Positions 45,123 to 56,180 of a DNA stretch of 64,000 nt are shown here, piece after piece (position 1 is the stretch's first letter; each line of letters begins with the position of its first letter). Under the pieces are notes generated by a model that saw only the letters and a program-made list of their open reading frames with translations, was not told where the DNA came from and made no database searches. The position numbers and the translations under genes are program-made. The DNA comes from Hymenopus coronatus. Its lineage: Eukaryota; Arthropoda; Insecta; Mantodea; Hymenopodidae. The DNA lies in the NCBI GenBank assembly GCA_030762935.1, contig CM060897.1:113890176-113954175 (forward strand). Reading direction: 5' to 3'.

Positions 45123-45908
45123 AAAAATCTAATGTGTTCCATTCACATGACGTCCTCTAGCTGTTCCGCAAATAAACATTTTATTCAAAAGATTAATTTG
45201 TTATCTACATTATGCTAACCAAGACAAACATAATCAGAATTACTCTTATTACTAGGTTCCTTGTAAGTCGAAGCAAAATAAGAAAATGCACAGACTAAAA
45301 CGAAAGTATCGTCCTCTAAAATGTGGTAATTATGTGAAACAATTGAAATTTCAATCTCTCCAAACGAAAAAGGAGAAGATAGAGGACTTCCCGTTCGAGA
45401 AAACTTTTAAGTCGCCTAAAATTACTACCAATAATCCAGAATAACTCACAAACATGTAAGCGAATTGAAATTCTAATTTATTTGCTTTCCAGGAACAAAC
45501 AAACGAGAAACTGGATGAAAAATGTGATCCCGTTTGAGAAAAGTTTAAGTGGCTAAAATTGAAACTAATAATCCGAATTATCTGAAAAACTCTACAAAAA
45601 TATTTATGAAATATATTGTGTATTTTAATGAGATTACATTTTTTGTGTAGTAAGTTTTTATATGTCTCTTACGGTTTTCCTCTTAAAAGGCATCCCGAAT
45701 GAAAAATTCTTCAGACGCTATTCCCGAAAAATTCAAATATATTTCTTTTGCTTATCATAAAAGGATCTTAAATGTAACGTATTTTAATCAAAATCATTAT
45801 ATCCATTTTTGAGAAAATCACAGTTTTCGATAAATGTTCCATGTAAAGAGTAGATGAGGTAGAGGAGGGGATTTTCTTGAAATTCTTTGAGTCGCATCCT
45901 TGGCAGAT
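45123..45908 (-). repeat. Repeat A copy 34, left arm of inverted dimer
   Basis: Reverse unit starting AAAAATCTAATGTGTTCCAT. An internal stretch of about 125 bp (about 45334-45457) is repeated with drift at about 45458-45585 (GCGAATTGAAATTCTAATTT..). A SINE enters after CCTTGGCAGAT. Confidence 0.85.
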
Positions 45909-46250
45909 TCCGTTCTTTTCGTAATCGACTTACTCTCTCCGTAATTGTAGGACTTACAAGCCAATGGTTAGGGGTCAGAAGCCTGTCGGGAAGCCTACGG
46001 CACAAAACCACAGAATGGAGAACTTGTTACGACGGGGCGGCATGAACATGAAGTGGATGATATGAAATACAAGATAAATTGATAGTTGTAAATTTGGTGA
46101 TGGGTCAATTGGTGGAACGGGTGGCGAGGGAAACCGGAGGACCCAGAGAAAATCCGCCCAGATGCCGCTTCGTCCACCAAGTGGAATCTTGGAATCGAAC
46201 CCGGGCTGGCTAGATGGGAGGAGAGCGGTCTAACCACTCACCCACGGCAA
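45909..46250 (-). mobile_element. tRNA-derived SINE (type 2)
   Basis: Minus strand: CCGTGGGTGAGTGGTTAGAC (A box), CCCGGGTTCGATTCCAAGAT (B box), GTGGACGAAGCGGCATCTGG, TTTTCTCTGGGTCCTCCGGT, then a longer 3' part ending near GGAGAGAGTAAGTCGATTAC. The central domain is clearly related to SINE type 1, but the 3' half differs. A diverged duplication (CCTTGGCAGAT / CTTTGGAAGAT) lies on each side. A ser/leu-like tRNA origin is possible. Confidence 0.8.
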
Positions 46251-46288
46251 TGTCTTTCTTTGGAAGATACTCAACTTAAATACCAAAT
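46251..46288 (-). repeat. Repeat A copy 34, continuation to the inversion point
   Basis: TTTCTTTGGAAGATACTCAA then CTTAAATACCAAATAC. The reverse orientation ends here, within the internal palindrome. Confidence 0.75.
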
Positions 46289-46941
46289 ACTATTGACTTA
46301 AATATTTAACTTCCAAGGATTGGACAAGACGATTTTCAAGAAAATTCCCCCAACTCCAACTACTCTTACTTTGGGCTTTTTTGGGAAAAGTTTTCTTTAC
46401 TCAAAAAGGGCTCTAACGATTTTGATGAAAATATCTTATATTGAAGACATTTACATGCCAAATGATATGTATATCTTGAATTTTCTGGGAATAGTCTTTA
46501 GAGACCTCTTTATTATGGATATTGAATTTGTCATACTCGGTGAACCGTAAAAAATAGACAAAAATCTACTAAACAAAACATGTAGGTCACGATAAAACAA
46601 ATAATTTATGTTACTTACATTTTTTTCGTGGCGTTGATCGTTTTTGAGATATTCCATGTTATTGGTTTCAGCTTTAAAAAACTTATACCTTTCTCATACA
46701 GGAATATGTCAACTCCTGTCCATACAAAGGATCTTCAGTCACATAGAAACCAGCTTCTGACTATCACTTTAACCTTTGGTACTCCCTTATTTCGCTTCTG
46801 CACACAAGGAAGCAGGTAATAAGACTATTTCTGCTAATTTTCTTCAATTGACATGAGGTAAATTTAGAAGCATAAGCTTTTTAACAATAATCTATTGCTA
46901 GGTATAGAGAAAGTCATGTGAATGGAACACATCAGATTTTT
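46289..46941 (+). repeat. Repeat A copy 34b, right arm of inverted dimer
   Basis: Forward from TTAAATATTTAACTTCCAAG to the full tail GTCATGTGAATGGAACACAT. Orientation flips exactly in the TACCAAACTT / AAGTTTGGTA palindrome. The composite has two tails and no head. Confidence 0.85.
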
Positions 46942-47658
46942 AGAAAAATGTCCGTGTGTTTGACTATCTATGAGTCTGTGGACAGCATAGCTCAAAAATG
47001 AAAAGTCCGTTAAATACCAAACTGATATTTAAGATGCGACAGATGCTTTTCAAGAAGATCTCTTCACCTTAAACTACCCTTTACATGGACAAATTTTTGA
47101 AAATGGCTGTAACGGTTTTGATTAAAATACCGTATATTAAAAATATTTACATCACAAAGAAAATGAATATCTTGAATATTCTGGGAATAGTCTCGGAGAA
47201 CCTGTGTACTCTGGATGAATTTAGCCGAATTTTGCTCAACTGCTAAACCGTAAGAGATAGAAAAACTTACTACTCAAAACATTTAGATCCCATCTAAACA
47301 CACAATTTATGTCCTTAACGTTGTAGTTGTGGAGGTAACCTTTTCCTAGATGTTCCTTTTCATTGGGTTTAATTTTTAAAGCACTTAAACTTTGCTCAGA
47401 CAGGAAGCGTCCGTTTTTCTTTTGTTCTACTCCTGGCCAAGCAAAGAAGTGATTTGCAATGACAATCGCATAACGACAGGTTTTAAAACATTTGACTTTC
47501 GTTTTAGCCTAGCATTAGTCCTTAGTTCTCTTCTGTTTACAAGCAACTAAGTAATAGGGCCATTCTGCTGATGCTTATATCAATTAGCATGGTGTAGAAA
47601 GAAGAACAATATTTAGCATGACGTTAGTAGAACAGTTGGAGAACGTCATGTGAGTATT
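46942..47658 (+). repeat. Repeat A copy 35, head lost
   Basis: Starts at GAAAAATGTCCGTGTGTTTG, just downstream of the previous tail, and ends GAACGTCATGTGAGTATT. Confidence 0.85.
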
Positions 47659-48519
47659 ACTTTCTCTGCACGTATTATGTATATAGTGTATAAAGAAGGT
47701 GTTGTAATGCACCCAAAAATTCGATACCGAGATTTCACCGAAACTGCATCCTTTAAGACCCCCTGAATCCAAAAAAAGTATTTTTAGAAAAATGTCCGTT
47801 TGTGTGTCTGTCTGTGTATATATATGCGTGTGTGTGTGGACAGCATAGCTCAAAAACAAAAAGACCGTTAAAAGCCATAATTGGTATTTAGGTTTGGTAT
47901 CTTCCAAGGATGCGACACGAAGATGCAACAACCCTTTACATGGAACTTTTTGCGAAAATTTTTATTTTCTCAAAAATAGCCCTAACGATTTTGATTAAAA
48001 TGTCATATATTAAAGACATTTATACGACAAATAAAATGTATATCTTGAATTTTCTGGGCATAGCCTCTGAAGACTACTTTATTCTGGATGAATTTTACGG
48101 AATTTTGCATAACTGCTATACCGTAAGAGAAGGACAAAAACTTACCACACAAAACATGAAGAGCACGTTAAAACACACCCTCTATTTTATGTACATTTTT
48201 TCCGGTGAGTTGATCGTTTTTTAGATACTCCTTCTTATTAATTTCAGCTTCAAAAAACGTATACTTTTCTCATACAGGAATTTTTCAGCTCCTGTCCATA
48301 CAAACTAAGGAACTTCAGCCGCATAGAACCAGCTTTTGACTATCACTTATAAATATGGTACTCCCTTATTTCGCTTCTACTTACAAAGAAGCAAGTAATA
48401 AGAATATTTCTGCTAATTTTTTCTCGATTAGCATGAAGTAAATAGAAGCATAAACTTTGTGACAGTAATTTGTTGCAGAAATGTAGAGAAAGTCATGTGA
48501 ATGAAACACATCTGATTTA
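47659..48519 (+). repeat. Repeat A copy 36, full length
   Basis: ACTTTCTCTGCACGTATTAT to ATGAAACACATCTGATTTA. A short internal deletion sits at 47923 (GACACGAAGATGCAACAACC). It is head-to-tail with copy 35. Confidence 0.9.
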
Positions 48520-48553
48520 TTTATCATAGTCCTGGTCACAAGGTCTATTAGTA

Positions 48554-48657
48554 CCAAAAATTGCTTTAACGATTTTAATTTAAACGAGGCATATTAAAAA
48601 TGTCTAATTCATGAATATAATGTATATCATGAATTTTCTAGGAATAGCCAATGAAAA
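48554..48657 (+). repeat. Repeat A fragment 37a
   Basis: Interior only: AAATTGCTTTAACGATTTTA to TTTTCTAGGAATAGCCAATG. Flips orientation at its right edge. Confidence 0.7.
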
Positions 48658-48875
48658 TCTTGAAAATCTTCGCGTTGCATCCTTGGGATATACCTAGCTT
48701 TAACACCAATTTTGGTATTTTACCGATTTTTGGTTTTTCAGTTTTGGTGGTGTTTGCAGACACACACACGAACACATATCTTTTTCTAAAAATGCTCGTC
48801 CTCAAAACATATATTTCTGGTGAAAAATCTGCTTCTAATTTTTTATTGGAATACAGTATCGTCTCTGCCTGTTTG
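48658..48875 (-). repeat. Repeat A fragment 37b
   Basis: Reverse interior: TCTTGAAAATCTTCGCGTTG to GGAATACAGTATCGTCTCTG. With 37a it is a third inverted junction. Confidence 0.75.
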
Positions 48876-48944
48876 TATAATTATATTTTACATATTCATT
48901 TTGTAATCCTAGTCTATATTTACTTCCTCAAATACACTGCAACT

Positions 48945-49027
48945 AAGGTAGAGGGGGTATAGTATTTCTTCCTAAAAATGCGAAACAGATATTTCATTGG
49001 AAATAGATGCTTTGAAGACTCCTGATT
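48945..49027 (+). repeat. Repeat A fragment 37c, head-proximal
   Basis: TATTTCTTCCTAAAAATGCG, ATTTCATTGGAAATAGATGC, then GAAGACTCCTGATTAAAAA. Followed by a reverse tail. Confidence 0.6.
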
Positions 49028-49147
49028 AAAAAAATCTGATGTGTAACATACAAATGACTTTTTCTACATCTCTAGTAACAAATTATTATCAATAAGCTTA
49101 TGCTTCTATTTACATCATGCTAATCGAGATAAACGTTAGCAGAATTT
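49028..49147 (-). repeat. Repeat A copy 38a, tail fragment
   Basis: AATCTGATGTGTAACATACA to AACGTTAGCAGAATT. Another reverse copy starts 30 bp into its tail at once. Confidence 0.75.
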
Positions 49148-49978
49148 GTCCTCTAGCTGTTCAGCAAACAAAAGTTTTATTCAAAAGAATAATCTACATC
49201 ATCTGATGAAGATAAACATAACCAGAATTAGTCTTATAACTAGTTCTTTGTAAGTATAAAGGAAATAAGAAAATGCACAGGCTAAAGCAATAGTCTAGTT
49301 CTTTAAAGGCTGGTCGCTATGTGAAACAATGAAATTCTAATCTCCTTCTTTTCCAGAAGTAACCAAATGAAAAACGAGAAGAAAAATGTCTTCTCATTTG
49401 AGAAAAGTTTAAGTGGCTAAAATTGGAACTAATAATTCAGAATATCTCGAAAACAGTTAGCTCAACAACAAAAAATGTATCCGACATAAATTGTGTGTTT
49501 TAATAAGATTTTTTTTGTGTAGTAAGTTTTTGTATATCTCTTACATTTGCGAGTTACACAAAAATCATTCAGAATAAAAAGGTCTTCAGAGGCTATTCCC
49601 ATAAAGTTCAAGATATACATTTCTTTTCTCATAAAAATATATTAAACATATAGTATTTTAATGAAAATTAAAATTTAATCATTTTTGAGAAAATAAACAT
49701 TTTAGAAAAAAGTTTGATGTAAAGGGTTATTGGAGGTGGTGAGATTTTCCTAAAAAGCTTCGTGTCCCATCCTTGGAAGACATCAAATCTAAATACCAAG
49801 TATGGTATTTAACGGTGTTTTCGTTTTTGAGCTATGCTGCCCACATAAAGACACACACACACACACACACTCGGGTATTTTTTTCTAAAAATGATTTTTT
49901 GTATTCCAGGAATCTCAAAACATGAATTTGCAATACCTTCTCTATACACTATGTACATAGTACATGTAGAGAAAGATA
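49148..49978 (-). repeat. Repeat A copy 38b
   Basis: TGTCCTCTAGCTGTTCAGCA to a well-preserved head palindrome (CACTATGTACATAGTACATG) and TAGAGAAAGATAAA. A short deletion precedes the head (AACATGAATTTGCAATACC). Confidence 0.85.
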
Positions 49979-50447
49979 AAGCATTTTAGAAAAAGTCATT
50001 GTGTGTGTGTCTGTGTATGTGTGTGGACATCATAACTCAAACAGGAAAATGGTCAAATGCCAAGCTTGGTTTTTATCTTTAGCATCTTTCAAGGATGCAA
50101 CAAAAACATTTTCAGAAAAATTCCCGCAACCCAATTTATACTTTACAATAAACAAAATATGAAATTTTGTTTGTTTTTCTCAAAAATTGCTCTGACGATT
50201 TTGATTTAAAATACTGTATATTAAAAAGTCTTACATTAAGAATACTCTGTATATCTTCAACTTCCTGCAAATAGCCTTTCAAATTCTCTTCATTCTCAAT
50301 GACATTTGCATATCTGGTATACTGTAAGACATAAACAAAGCTTATAAGCAAAAAATTTATATGTCAAATTACCAATTTATGTCCTATTCATTTTGGTTGT
50401 GCAGCTAACCATTTCGGAAATATTCCGTATTATTGATTTAAAATTTT
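49979..50447 (+). repeat. Repeat A copy 39, first part
   Basis: Head lost; starts GCATTTTAGAAAAAGTCATT. Interrupted at TTTAAAATTTT by copy 40. Confidence 0.8.
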
Positions 50448-51331
50448 ACTTTCTCTAACCCAATTGTAAATGTACATAGGGATAGAGAAATTATTGTATT
50501 CCAACCAAAAATTCGATACCGAGATATCAGCGGCAATACATGTTTTGGGTCCCACTAAATCCAAAAATAACACTTATGGAAAAAGATCGTGTGTGCGCGC
50601 GCGTGTGTGTATGTGTGTCTGTGTATGTGTGTGCTGTGGACAGCATAGCTCAAAAACGAAAAGGCCGCTAAATACTAAACTTGGTATTTAACTTTGGTAT
50701 ATTCCAAGGATGCGACAATAAGATTTGCAATCAAATCCCCCTACCCCAACTACCAGGGACCTTTTTTGAACATTTTGATTTTCTCAAAAATGGCTCTAAC
50801 CTCTTTGGTTAAATATCGTAAATTAAAGATATTTACTTCACAAATAAAATGTATGTTTTGAATTTTCTAGGAACAGTCTCTGAAGACTACTTTATTCTGG
50901 ATGAATTTCACGGAATTTTGCATAACTGCTAAACCATAAGAGATAGACAAAAACTTGCCACACAAAAGATGTAGATTACATTAAAACACACAATTTATGT
51001 TATATACATGTTTTACTTAGAGTTGATCGTCTTAGACGTATTCGTTGTTATTGGTTTCAGCTTTGAAAAATGTACTTTTCTCATACAGGAATTTGTTAAC
51101 CCCTATCCATACAAACAAAGGAGCTACATTCAGATGGCAACTAGCTTTTGACTGTCACTTTAACCTGTGGTACTCCCTTATTTCGCTTTTGCTTACAAGG
51201 AAGCAAGTAATAAGACTATTTCTGCTATTTTTTCCTCGATTAGCATGAAGTAAATAGAAGAATAAGCTTATTAACAATACTTTGTTACAGAGATATAAAG
51301 AAAGTTATGTGATTGGAACACATCAGATTTT
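50448..51331 (+). repeat. Repeat A copy 40, full length, nested in copy 39
   Basis: 884 bp from ACTTTCTCTAACCCAATTG to CATCAGATTTT. The host copy continues on both sides, which fixes the element ends at ..TTTT|ACTTTC and CATCAGATTTT|C without any obvious duplication beyond T residues. Confidence 0.9.
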
Positions 51332-51433
51332 CAAACCTTATACTTTTGTCAAACGAAAGTCGTCCGTTTCGGTTGTTTCACTGCTCACGGTACAACAGAA
51401 GAGCAAATTTCAATTAAAATCGCATAGCGGCAA
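51332..51433 (+). repeat. Repeat A copy 39, second part
   Basis: Resumes AACCTTATACTTTTGTCAAA and runs to AAATCGCATAGCGG, where a SINE fragment interrupts. Confidence 0.75.
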
Positions 51434-51530
51434 GACCGAGTCGTTAGATCTCTTACCTCTCACCGAGGTGGTCCAGGCGACCACAAGTGAATTGGTGGTG
51501 GACAAAGCGGCGCAGGGCTGGGTAAAAGTG
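51434..51530 (+). mobile_element. tRNA-derived SINE fragment (type 1/2)
   Basis: CAAGACCGAGTCGTTAGATC (A-box-like, shifted), a worn B-box region, then GGTGGTGGACAAAGCGGCGC, the shared SINE core, ending in an A-run. Only about 100 bp; the 3' half is missing. Confidence 0.6.
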
Positions 51531-51620
51531 TAAAACTGTTAAAAAAAAATAGTGATAGCTTTTAAAACATTTAGCAACAACTTTAGCTTACGGTATCCGC
51601 TTAGTTCGTTTCTATTTATT
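51531..51620 (+). repeat. Repeat A copy 39, third part
   Basis: ATAGTGATAGCTTTTAAAAC onward, fading near 51620. No tail end is present. Confidence 0.55.
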
Positions 51621-52373
51621 TTGTATTTGCTTTAACTTGAAACATGGCAAATAGAAATATTATAAAGTACTCTTCACACACGGCAGTTGACCTAATCTGA
51701 ACCTCTGATTGAAATGTTTGCTTGGAACTAAACGAAAGCCAGCGAAGCAAGAATGATGAAAGATATCAGAATATTCTCCATATTTCACTGCCAAAAATCA
51801 AGTACAAATGGTAAGAACTCTAGTACAACTGATACTGAGAGAATAATAGGCAGAGAAGGATGGCTGTGACAGGGTTTCCACCACTCCGACCGTCACTTCA
51901 CTTCCTACGCCGGTCAAATAGCAGAAAAATGGTCTTCTTTCAAATTAAGCTTCACGTACCTTACAGGGAACTAAGTAATACAACCATTTCTGTTTGTATA
52001 GAGTATTATGATGCAGAAGGATACAAACGTATGTAGTTAGACCCACACCTGTATGTTAGGAATGTAGTCTGTTTATGGGCTGCCTTTATGCACAGGGATA
52101 TATTACCTCCTAGATGAAGGCCATGCGTAATACTGACCTAATAGTCAATGGCTTCACTATCCAGTTAGTACCTGGAATGCGGTAATTGTCGTCATCAAGG
52201 AAACTGTAATATTATTTAGAATTTGGGTCCACACATTCTTGAATTTAAAACGACAAACACGACAAATGAGACATCAAGAAAATCTAAGGTCCTCGCACTC
52301 TGAAAGTTGTAAACCTCTTTTAAGAATAGCTAATAATTAAAAATCTGTCGTGTTACATTCAAACACTTAGAAA
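51621..52373. other. Unassigned spacer
   Basis: 750 bp. Only a 30-bp tail-like scrap of repeat A (AAAATCTGTCGTGTTACATT, 52340) is recognised. Confidence 0.4.
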
Positions 52374-53211
52374 ATAAATCTGATGTGTTCCACTCACATG
52401 ACTTTCTCTACATTTCTACAACAAATTATTGCTAAAAAGCTTGTGCATCTATTTACTTTATACTAATCGAGAAAAAATTAGCAGAAATAGTCTTATTACT
52501 TGCTTCTTTGTAAATAGAAGCGAAATAAAGGAGTAACATAGGTTAAATTGATAGTCAAAAGCTGGTTGCTATGTGACTGAAGTTTATTTGTTTGTATGGA
52601 CAGAAGTTGACAAAATTCTGCATGAGAAAAGTAAGTTTTTCAAAGCTGAAAACAAAAACAAGGAATATCTCAAAAACGATCAACTCCAGGAAAAAAATTT
52701 ATATGACATAAATTGTGTGCTTTAATGTATTCTACATTTTGTGTGTGGTAAGATTTTGTCCTTCTATTACACTTTAGCAATTATGCAAACTTTCGTAAAA
52801 TTCATCCAGAATAAAGTAGTCTTCAGAGGCTATTCCCAGAAAATTCAAGATATACATTTTATTTGTCAGGTAAATATATATTATATACGATATTTTAATC
52901 AAAATCGTTAGAGCCATTTGTGAGAGAATCAAAATTTTCAAAAAAAGTTCCATGTAAAGAAAGGGTAATTAGGAGTGGGGGGATTTTCTTGAAAATCTCG
53001 TGTCGTATCCTTGGAAGATACCAAAATTAAATACCAAGTTTGGTATTTAACGGTATTTTCGTTTTTAAGCCATGCTACTCACAGACACAACCATACACAC
53101 ATACACACAGGCACACAGACAGACAAACACACACGAACATTTTTTAAAATATTCTTTTTTTGGATTAAGGAGGTCCTAAAACATGTATTTCCGATGAAAT
53201 CTCGGTACGAA
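52374..53211 (-). repeat. Repeat A copy 41, head lost
   Basis: AATAAATCTGATGTGTTCCA to GAAATCTCGGTACGAA. Its head is replaced by a LINE fragment. Confidence 0.88.
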
Positions 53212-53801
53212 ACGGACTATTGACTAACACGGAAAAAATACAAATTTTAAAATGCTCTAAACAATCAAACAAGTTGGAAGACTTAATAATAAATAGCCAA
53301 ACAATTAAAGCTGATATGTCATTCAACTATGTCGGGTCCATAGTAAGCAGTAATAACTCTATAGAAGAAGTGAAAGATAGATTGACCCTTGAAAACAAAG
53401 CATATTTTAGGTATAATAATTTATTTAAAAATAAGTTGACTGTTATAAGTTCTAAATTAAGAATTTATAATACAATTATATGAACCATATAGCGCCGAAA
53501 CATGTGTACTGAAAGAAGCACAAAAGCGAAGGTTATTAATTTTTTAAAGAAAGATTTTAAGAAGTATTTTTGGACCAATTAAAGATAGGGGACAATGGAC
53601 GATCCTCACAAATGAATAAATAAACAAAGGCATTAAAAACAAACAATAATTAATTGTATAACTGCGTTGAAAATAAGGTGGTATAGACACTTATAATCCT
53701 AAGTGAGACAATAGCCAAGAAAATATACACATGGAAACGTGTCGATTCAAGATTAAGGGGTAGATCCCACAATAGATAGAGTGATAGTATTAATCAAGAC
53801 A
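53212..53801 (+). pseudogene. Non-LTR retrotransposon (LINE) 3' fragment
   Basis: The 87-codon frame at 53220-53483 reads KSNKLEDLIINSQTIK-like text, then FNYVGSIVSSNNSIEEVKDR and KAYFRYNNLFKNKLT, ISSKLRIYNTII. This matches the end of LINE reverse transcriptases ('F.YLGS.I......EI..RI..G..AY......K...S...K...Y...'). Downstream in other frames are AETCVLKEAQKRRL, a FGPI piece and IYTWKRVDSRLRGR, equivalent to the 'W.P.G.R..GRP..RW' C-terminus. The remaining 5' part is absent, as in 5'-truncated LINE insertions. Probably a Jockey/RTE-type group, not resolved. Confidence 0.75.
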
Positions 53802-54704
53802 AAAAATCTGATGTGTTCCATTCACATGACTTTCTCTACATCCCTGCAACAAATTGTGATTAAGAAGCTTATGATCCTATTTACTTAATGCCAATCGAGA
53901 AAATATAGCAGAAATAGTCTTATTACTTGCTTCATTGTAAGCAAAAACGAAATAAGGAGTACCTACCATAGGTTAAAATGATAGCCAAAAGCTGGTTGCT
54001 ATGTAACTGAAGTTCCTTTGTTTGTAAAGACAGGAGTTAACAAATCCCTGTATGAGAAAAGTATAAGTTTTTCAGAGCTGAAACGAAAAGCCAGGAATAT
54101 CTTAAAAACGATCAACTCCATGAAAAAAATGTATAGGACATAAATTGTGTGTTTTAGGTGATCTACATTTTCTGTGCAGTAAGTTTTTTTTCCAGCTCTT
54201 ACGGTTTAGCAGTTATGCACAATTCCGTAAAATTCATCCAGAATATAGTCTTCAGAGGCTATTCCCAGAAAATTCAAGATATACATTTTATTTGTCAGAT
54301 AAATATCTTTAATATACGATATTTTAATCAAAATCGTTATTAATTTTTAAGAAAATCAAACTCTTCGAAATTTTTTCTATGTAAAGGGTAGTTTGATGTG
54401 GGAGAACTTTTTTGAAAATCTTCGTGTCACATCTTTGGAAGATACCAAACTTAAATACCAAGTTTGGGCTTTAACGGTCTTTTCGTTGAGCCATGCTGCC
54501 CACAGACACACCACACACAGACACACATACACATACACACAGATAGACATACACACGGACATTTTTCTAAAAATGTTTTTTTTTTTTTAGATTCATTGAA
54601 TCTCAAAACATGTATTTCCTGTGAAATCTTGGTATCGAATTTTTGGCTGCAATACAATACCTTCTCTATACACTATGTACATAGTTCGTACAGAGAAATT
54701 AAAA
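53802..54704 (-). repeat. Repeat A copy 42, full length
   Basis: AAAAATCTGATGTGTTCCAT to TTCGTACAGAGAAATTAAAA. About 900 bp, with a long ACACAC/CAGATAG microsatellite (about 54500-54560). Confidence 0.9.
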
Positions 54705-54853
54705 TTATTGGTATAAGAAATAGGATGGAGTTGATTAAAATCGAATCGAATGGAAAGGAATTGTAGAAAAGGCCTAACATTGTCAATGAAGCTGTAGTGC
54801 CTGTTAAGAAGAAGAGACGTATTAAATTCACATTTCTTTTTCTTCATTTTATA

Positions 54854-55055
54854 CGGGGTCAATCCAGAAAGTAGTGAACGATTTGGCATAACCAAGTAAT
54901 AACGAAATACAACAAAACAAACTTTATTTACAAAATTATAGTACCTTACTCTATTTCTAAACATACTCTCCATTCTGTCAATACATTTACTGTCATGTGG
55001 TGCCAGGTTTTCAATGCCGATGCTATACTTTTCTCCCGCCAAAGAACTTAATGCA
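54854..55055 (-). pseudogene. Mariner 3' end with TIR (M4)
   Basis: The left end CGGGGTCAATCCAGAAAGTA, preceded by TA (54852-54853), resembles the M1 terminus (CGAGGTACGTCCAGAAAGTA). The minus strand then reads into a mariner-like C-terminus: EKYSIGIENLAPHDSKCIDR and MESMFRNRV, equivalent to 'GI..L..R..KCI...G.Y'. It was joined in opposite orientation to M5. Confidence 0.6.
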
Positions 55056-55511
55056 CCAAATGTTCGCGCAATCGAATTTTATAAGTAAATAGCGCCAGTG
55101 TATGATGATAATGTAATGAACGAGACTTCAGTGAGGAAATGGCGCTTAATTGACGAGTAATCAAGGAAGAACCAGTGTGCACGACAAAGACCAGAGTGGA
55201 AGTTGGTCAATCGTTATGGAGGAAATGTTGATAAAATAGTTTTGTAAAACCGGAGTTTCACTTTAGACAACATACATGACTTTTTGGGTATACAGATTTC
55301 GTAACTGATGAACGAACACCTCTAAGGTGCAGTAACTCTTGGCTCATATCTTTAGCGGCGAAAGAGTAAACATTGAAAAATCGGTGCCACGTGACAATAA
55401 ATACCTTGAAAGCAATGACAATTACGTTGAGAAATATAGTAAGGTACTGTAACTTCGTAAATAAAGTTTGTGTTGATATATTCGTTTGTTATTTTATAGA
55501 TGGGCCTCGTA
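55056..55511 (+). pseudogene. Mariner relic, deleted (M5)
   Basis: The plus strand has RAIEFYK-stop-IAPVYDDNV then MNETSVRKWR (55056-55145), a frameshifted EGRTSVHD-like segment, and, after a large deletion, LESNDNYVEKYSKVL near 55410-55450. The last 70 bp (about 55425-55497) are an inverted near-copy of 54897-54965 in M4. It therefore holds a mariner HTH half and C-terminus without the DDE core, like M1 but badly worn. A CCTCGTA at 55505-55511 may be the remnant right TIR. Confidence 0.6.
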
Positions 55512-55571
55512 CATCTGAAAAGATATTATTCTTCTATGTGCTTCCTACTAGCTGAAATCAACTTTTGCAGA

Positions 55572-55855
55572 TATCTCTTGTGACCGTATGACCATTGAAA
55601 AAAAAATGATTTCCTATTTGAGAAAATATGTGTATTGGACATTTTTAGCCTGTAACGAGGAATTTCTCAGAAATTGTTAATTCCACACAAAAAAATTCTA
55701 ACATAAGCTGTTCACTTTAACGAAAGCTTTATATTTCACTAGCAATATCTTGTTTTATTTGTTATAATTTACAGTTATGCAAATTTCATCCACACATAAA
55801 ATTCGTGATATACGTTTAATTTTCATGAACTTATGCTAGACATTATGTTGCGTTA
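55572..55855 (-). repeat. Repeat A copy 43, first part
   Basis: Old, diverged reverse copy (TATTTGAGAAAATATGTGTA.., TCGTGATATACGTTTAATTT), interrupted by a SINE. Confidence 0.7.
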
Positions 55856-56180
55856 CGTAGTCGGCTTACCCTCTCCGTATATAGGGCTGACATCTCCTTA
55901 GGATTTACAAACGGGTGCCTAGCGGTCAGAAGCCTGTTAGGGAGCCAACAGCAAGAACATAGAGTGAAGAACCTGGAACAAGTGGTCGGCCCGTAGCCAG
56001 GCATGAGCGTGAGGAAGTGGAAATGAAATGAAAGCGAAATGGATGATAGGAAAGGTGATGATGATGAAGCAATTCGTGGAATGAGTGACGGGGAAAACGA
56101 AGGATCCGGAGCAAAGCCGCCCACCACCAATCTCACTTTCGGGCCGGTGAGCGGTCTAACTACTCTGCCACGGCGCCGCA
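55856..56180 (-). mobile_element. tRNA-derived SINE (type 2)
   Basis: Minus strand GCGGCGCCGTGGCAGAGTAG (A box), a head-body junction GGCCCGAAAGTGAGATTGGT, then GGCGGCTTTGCTCCGGATCC and a long 3' part ending at GGAGAGGGTAAGCCGAC, matching 45909-46250. Its B box is lost by a small deletion. Confidence 0.75.
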
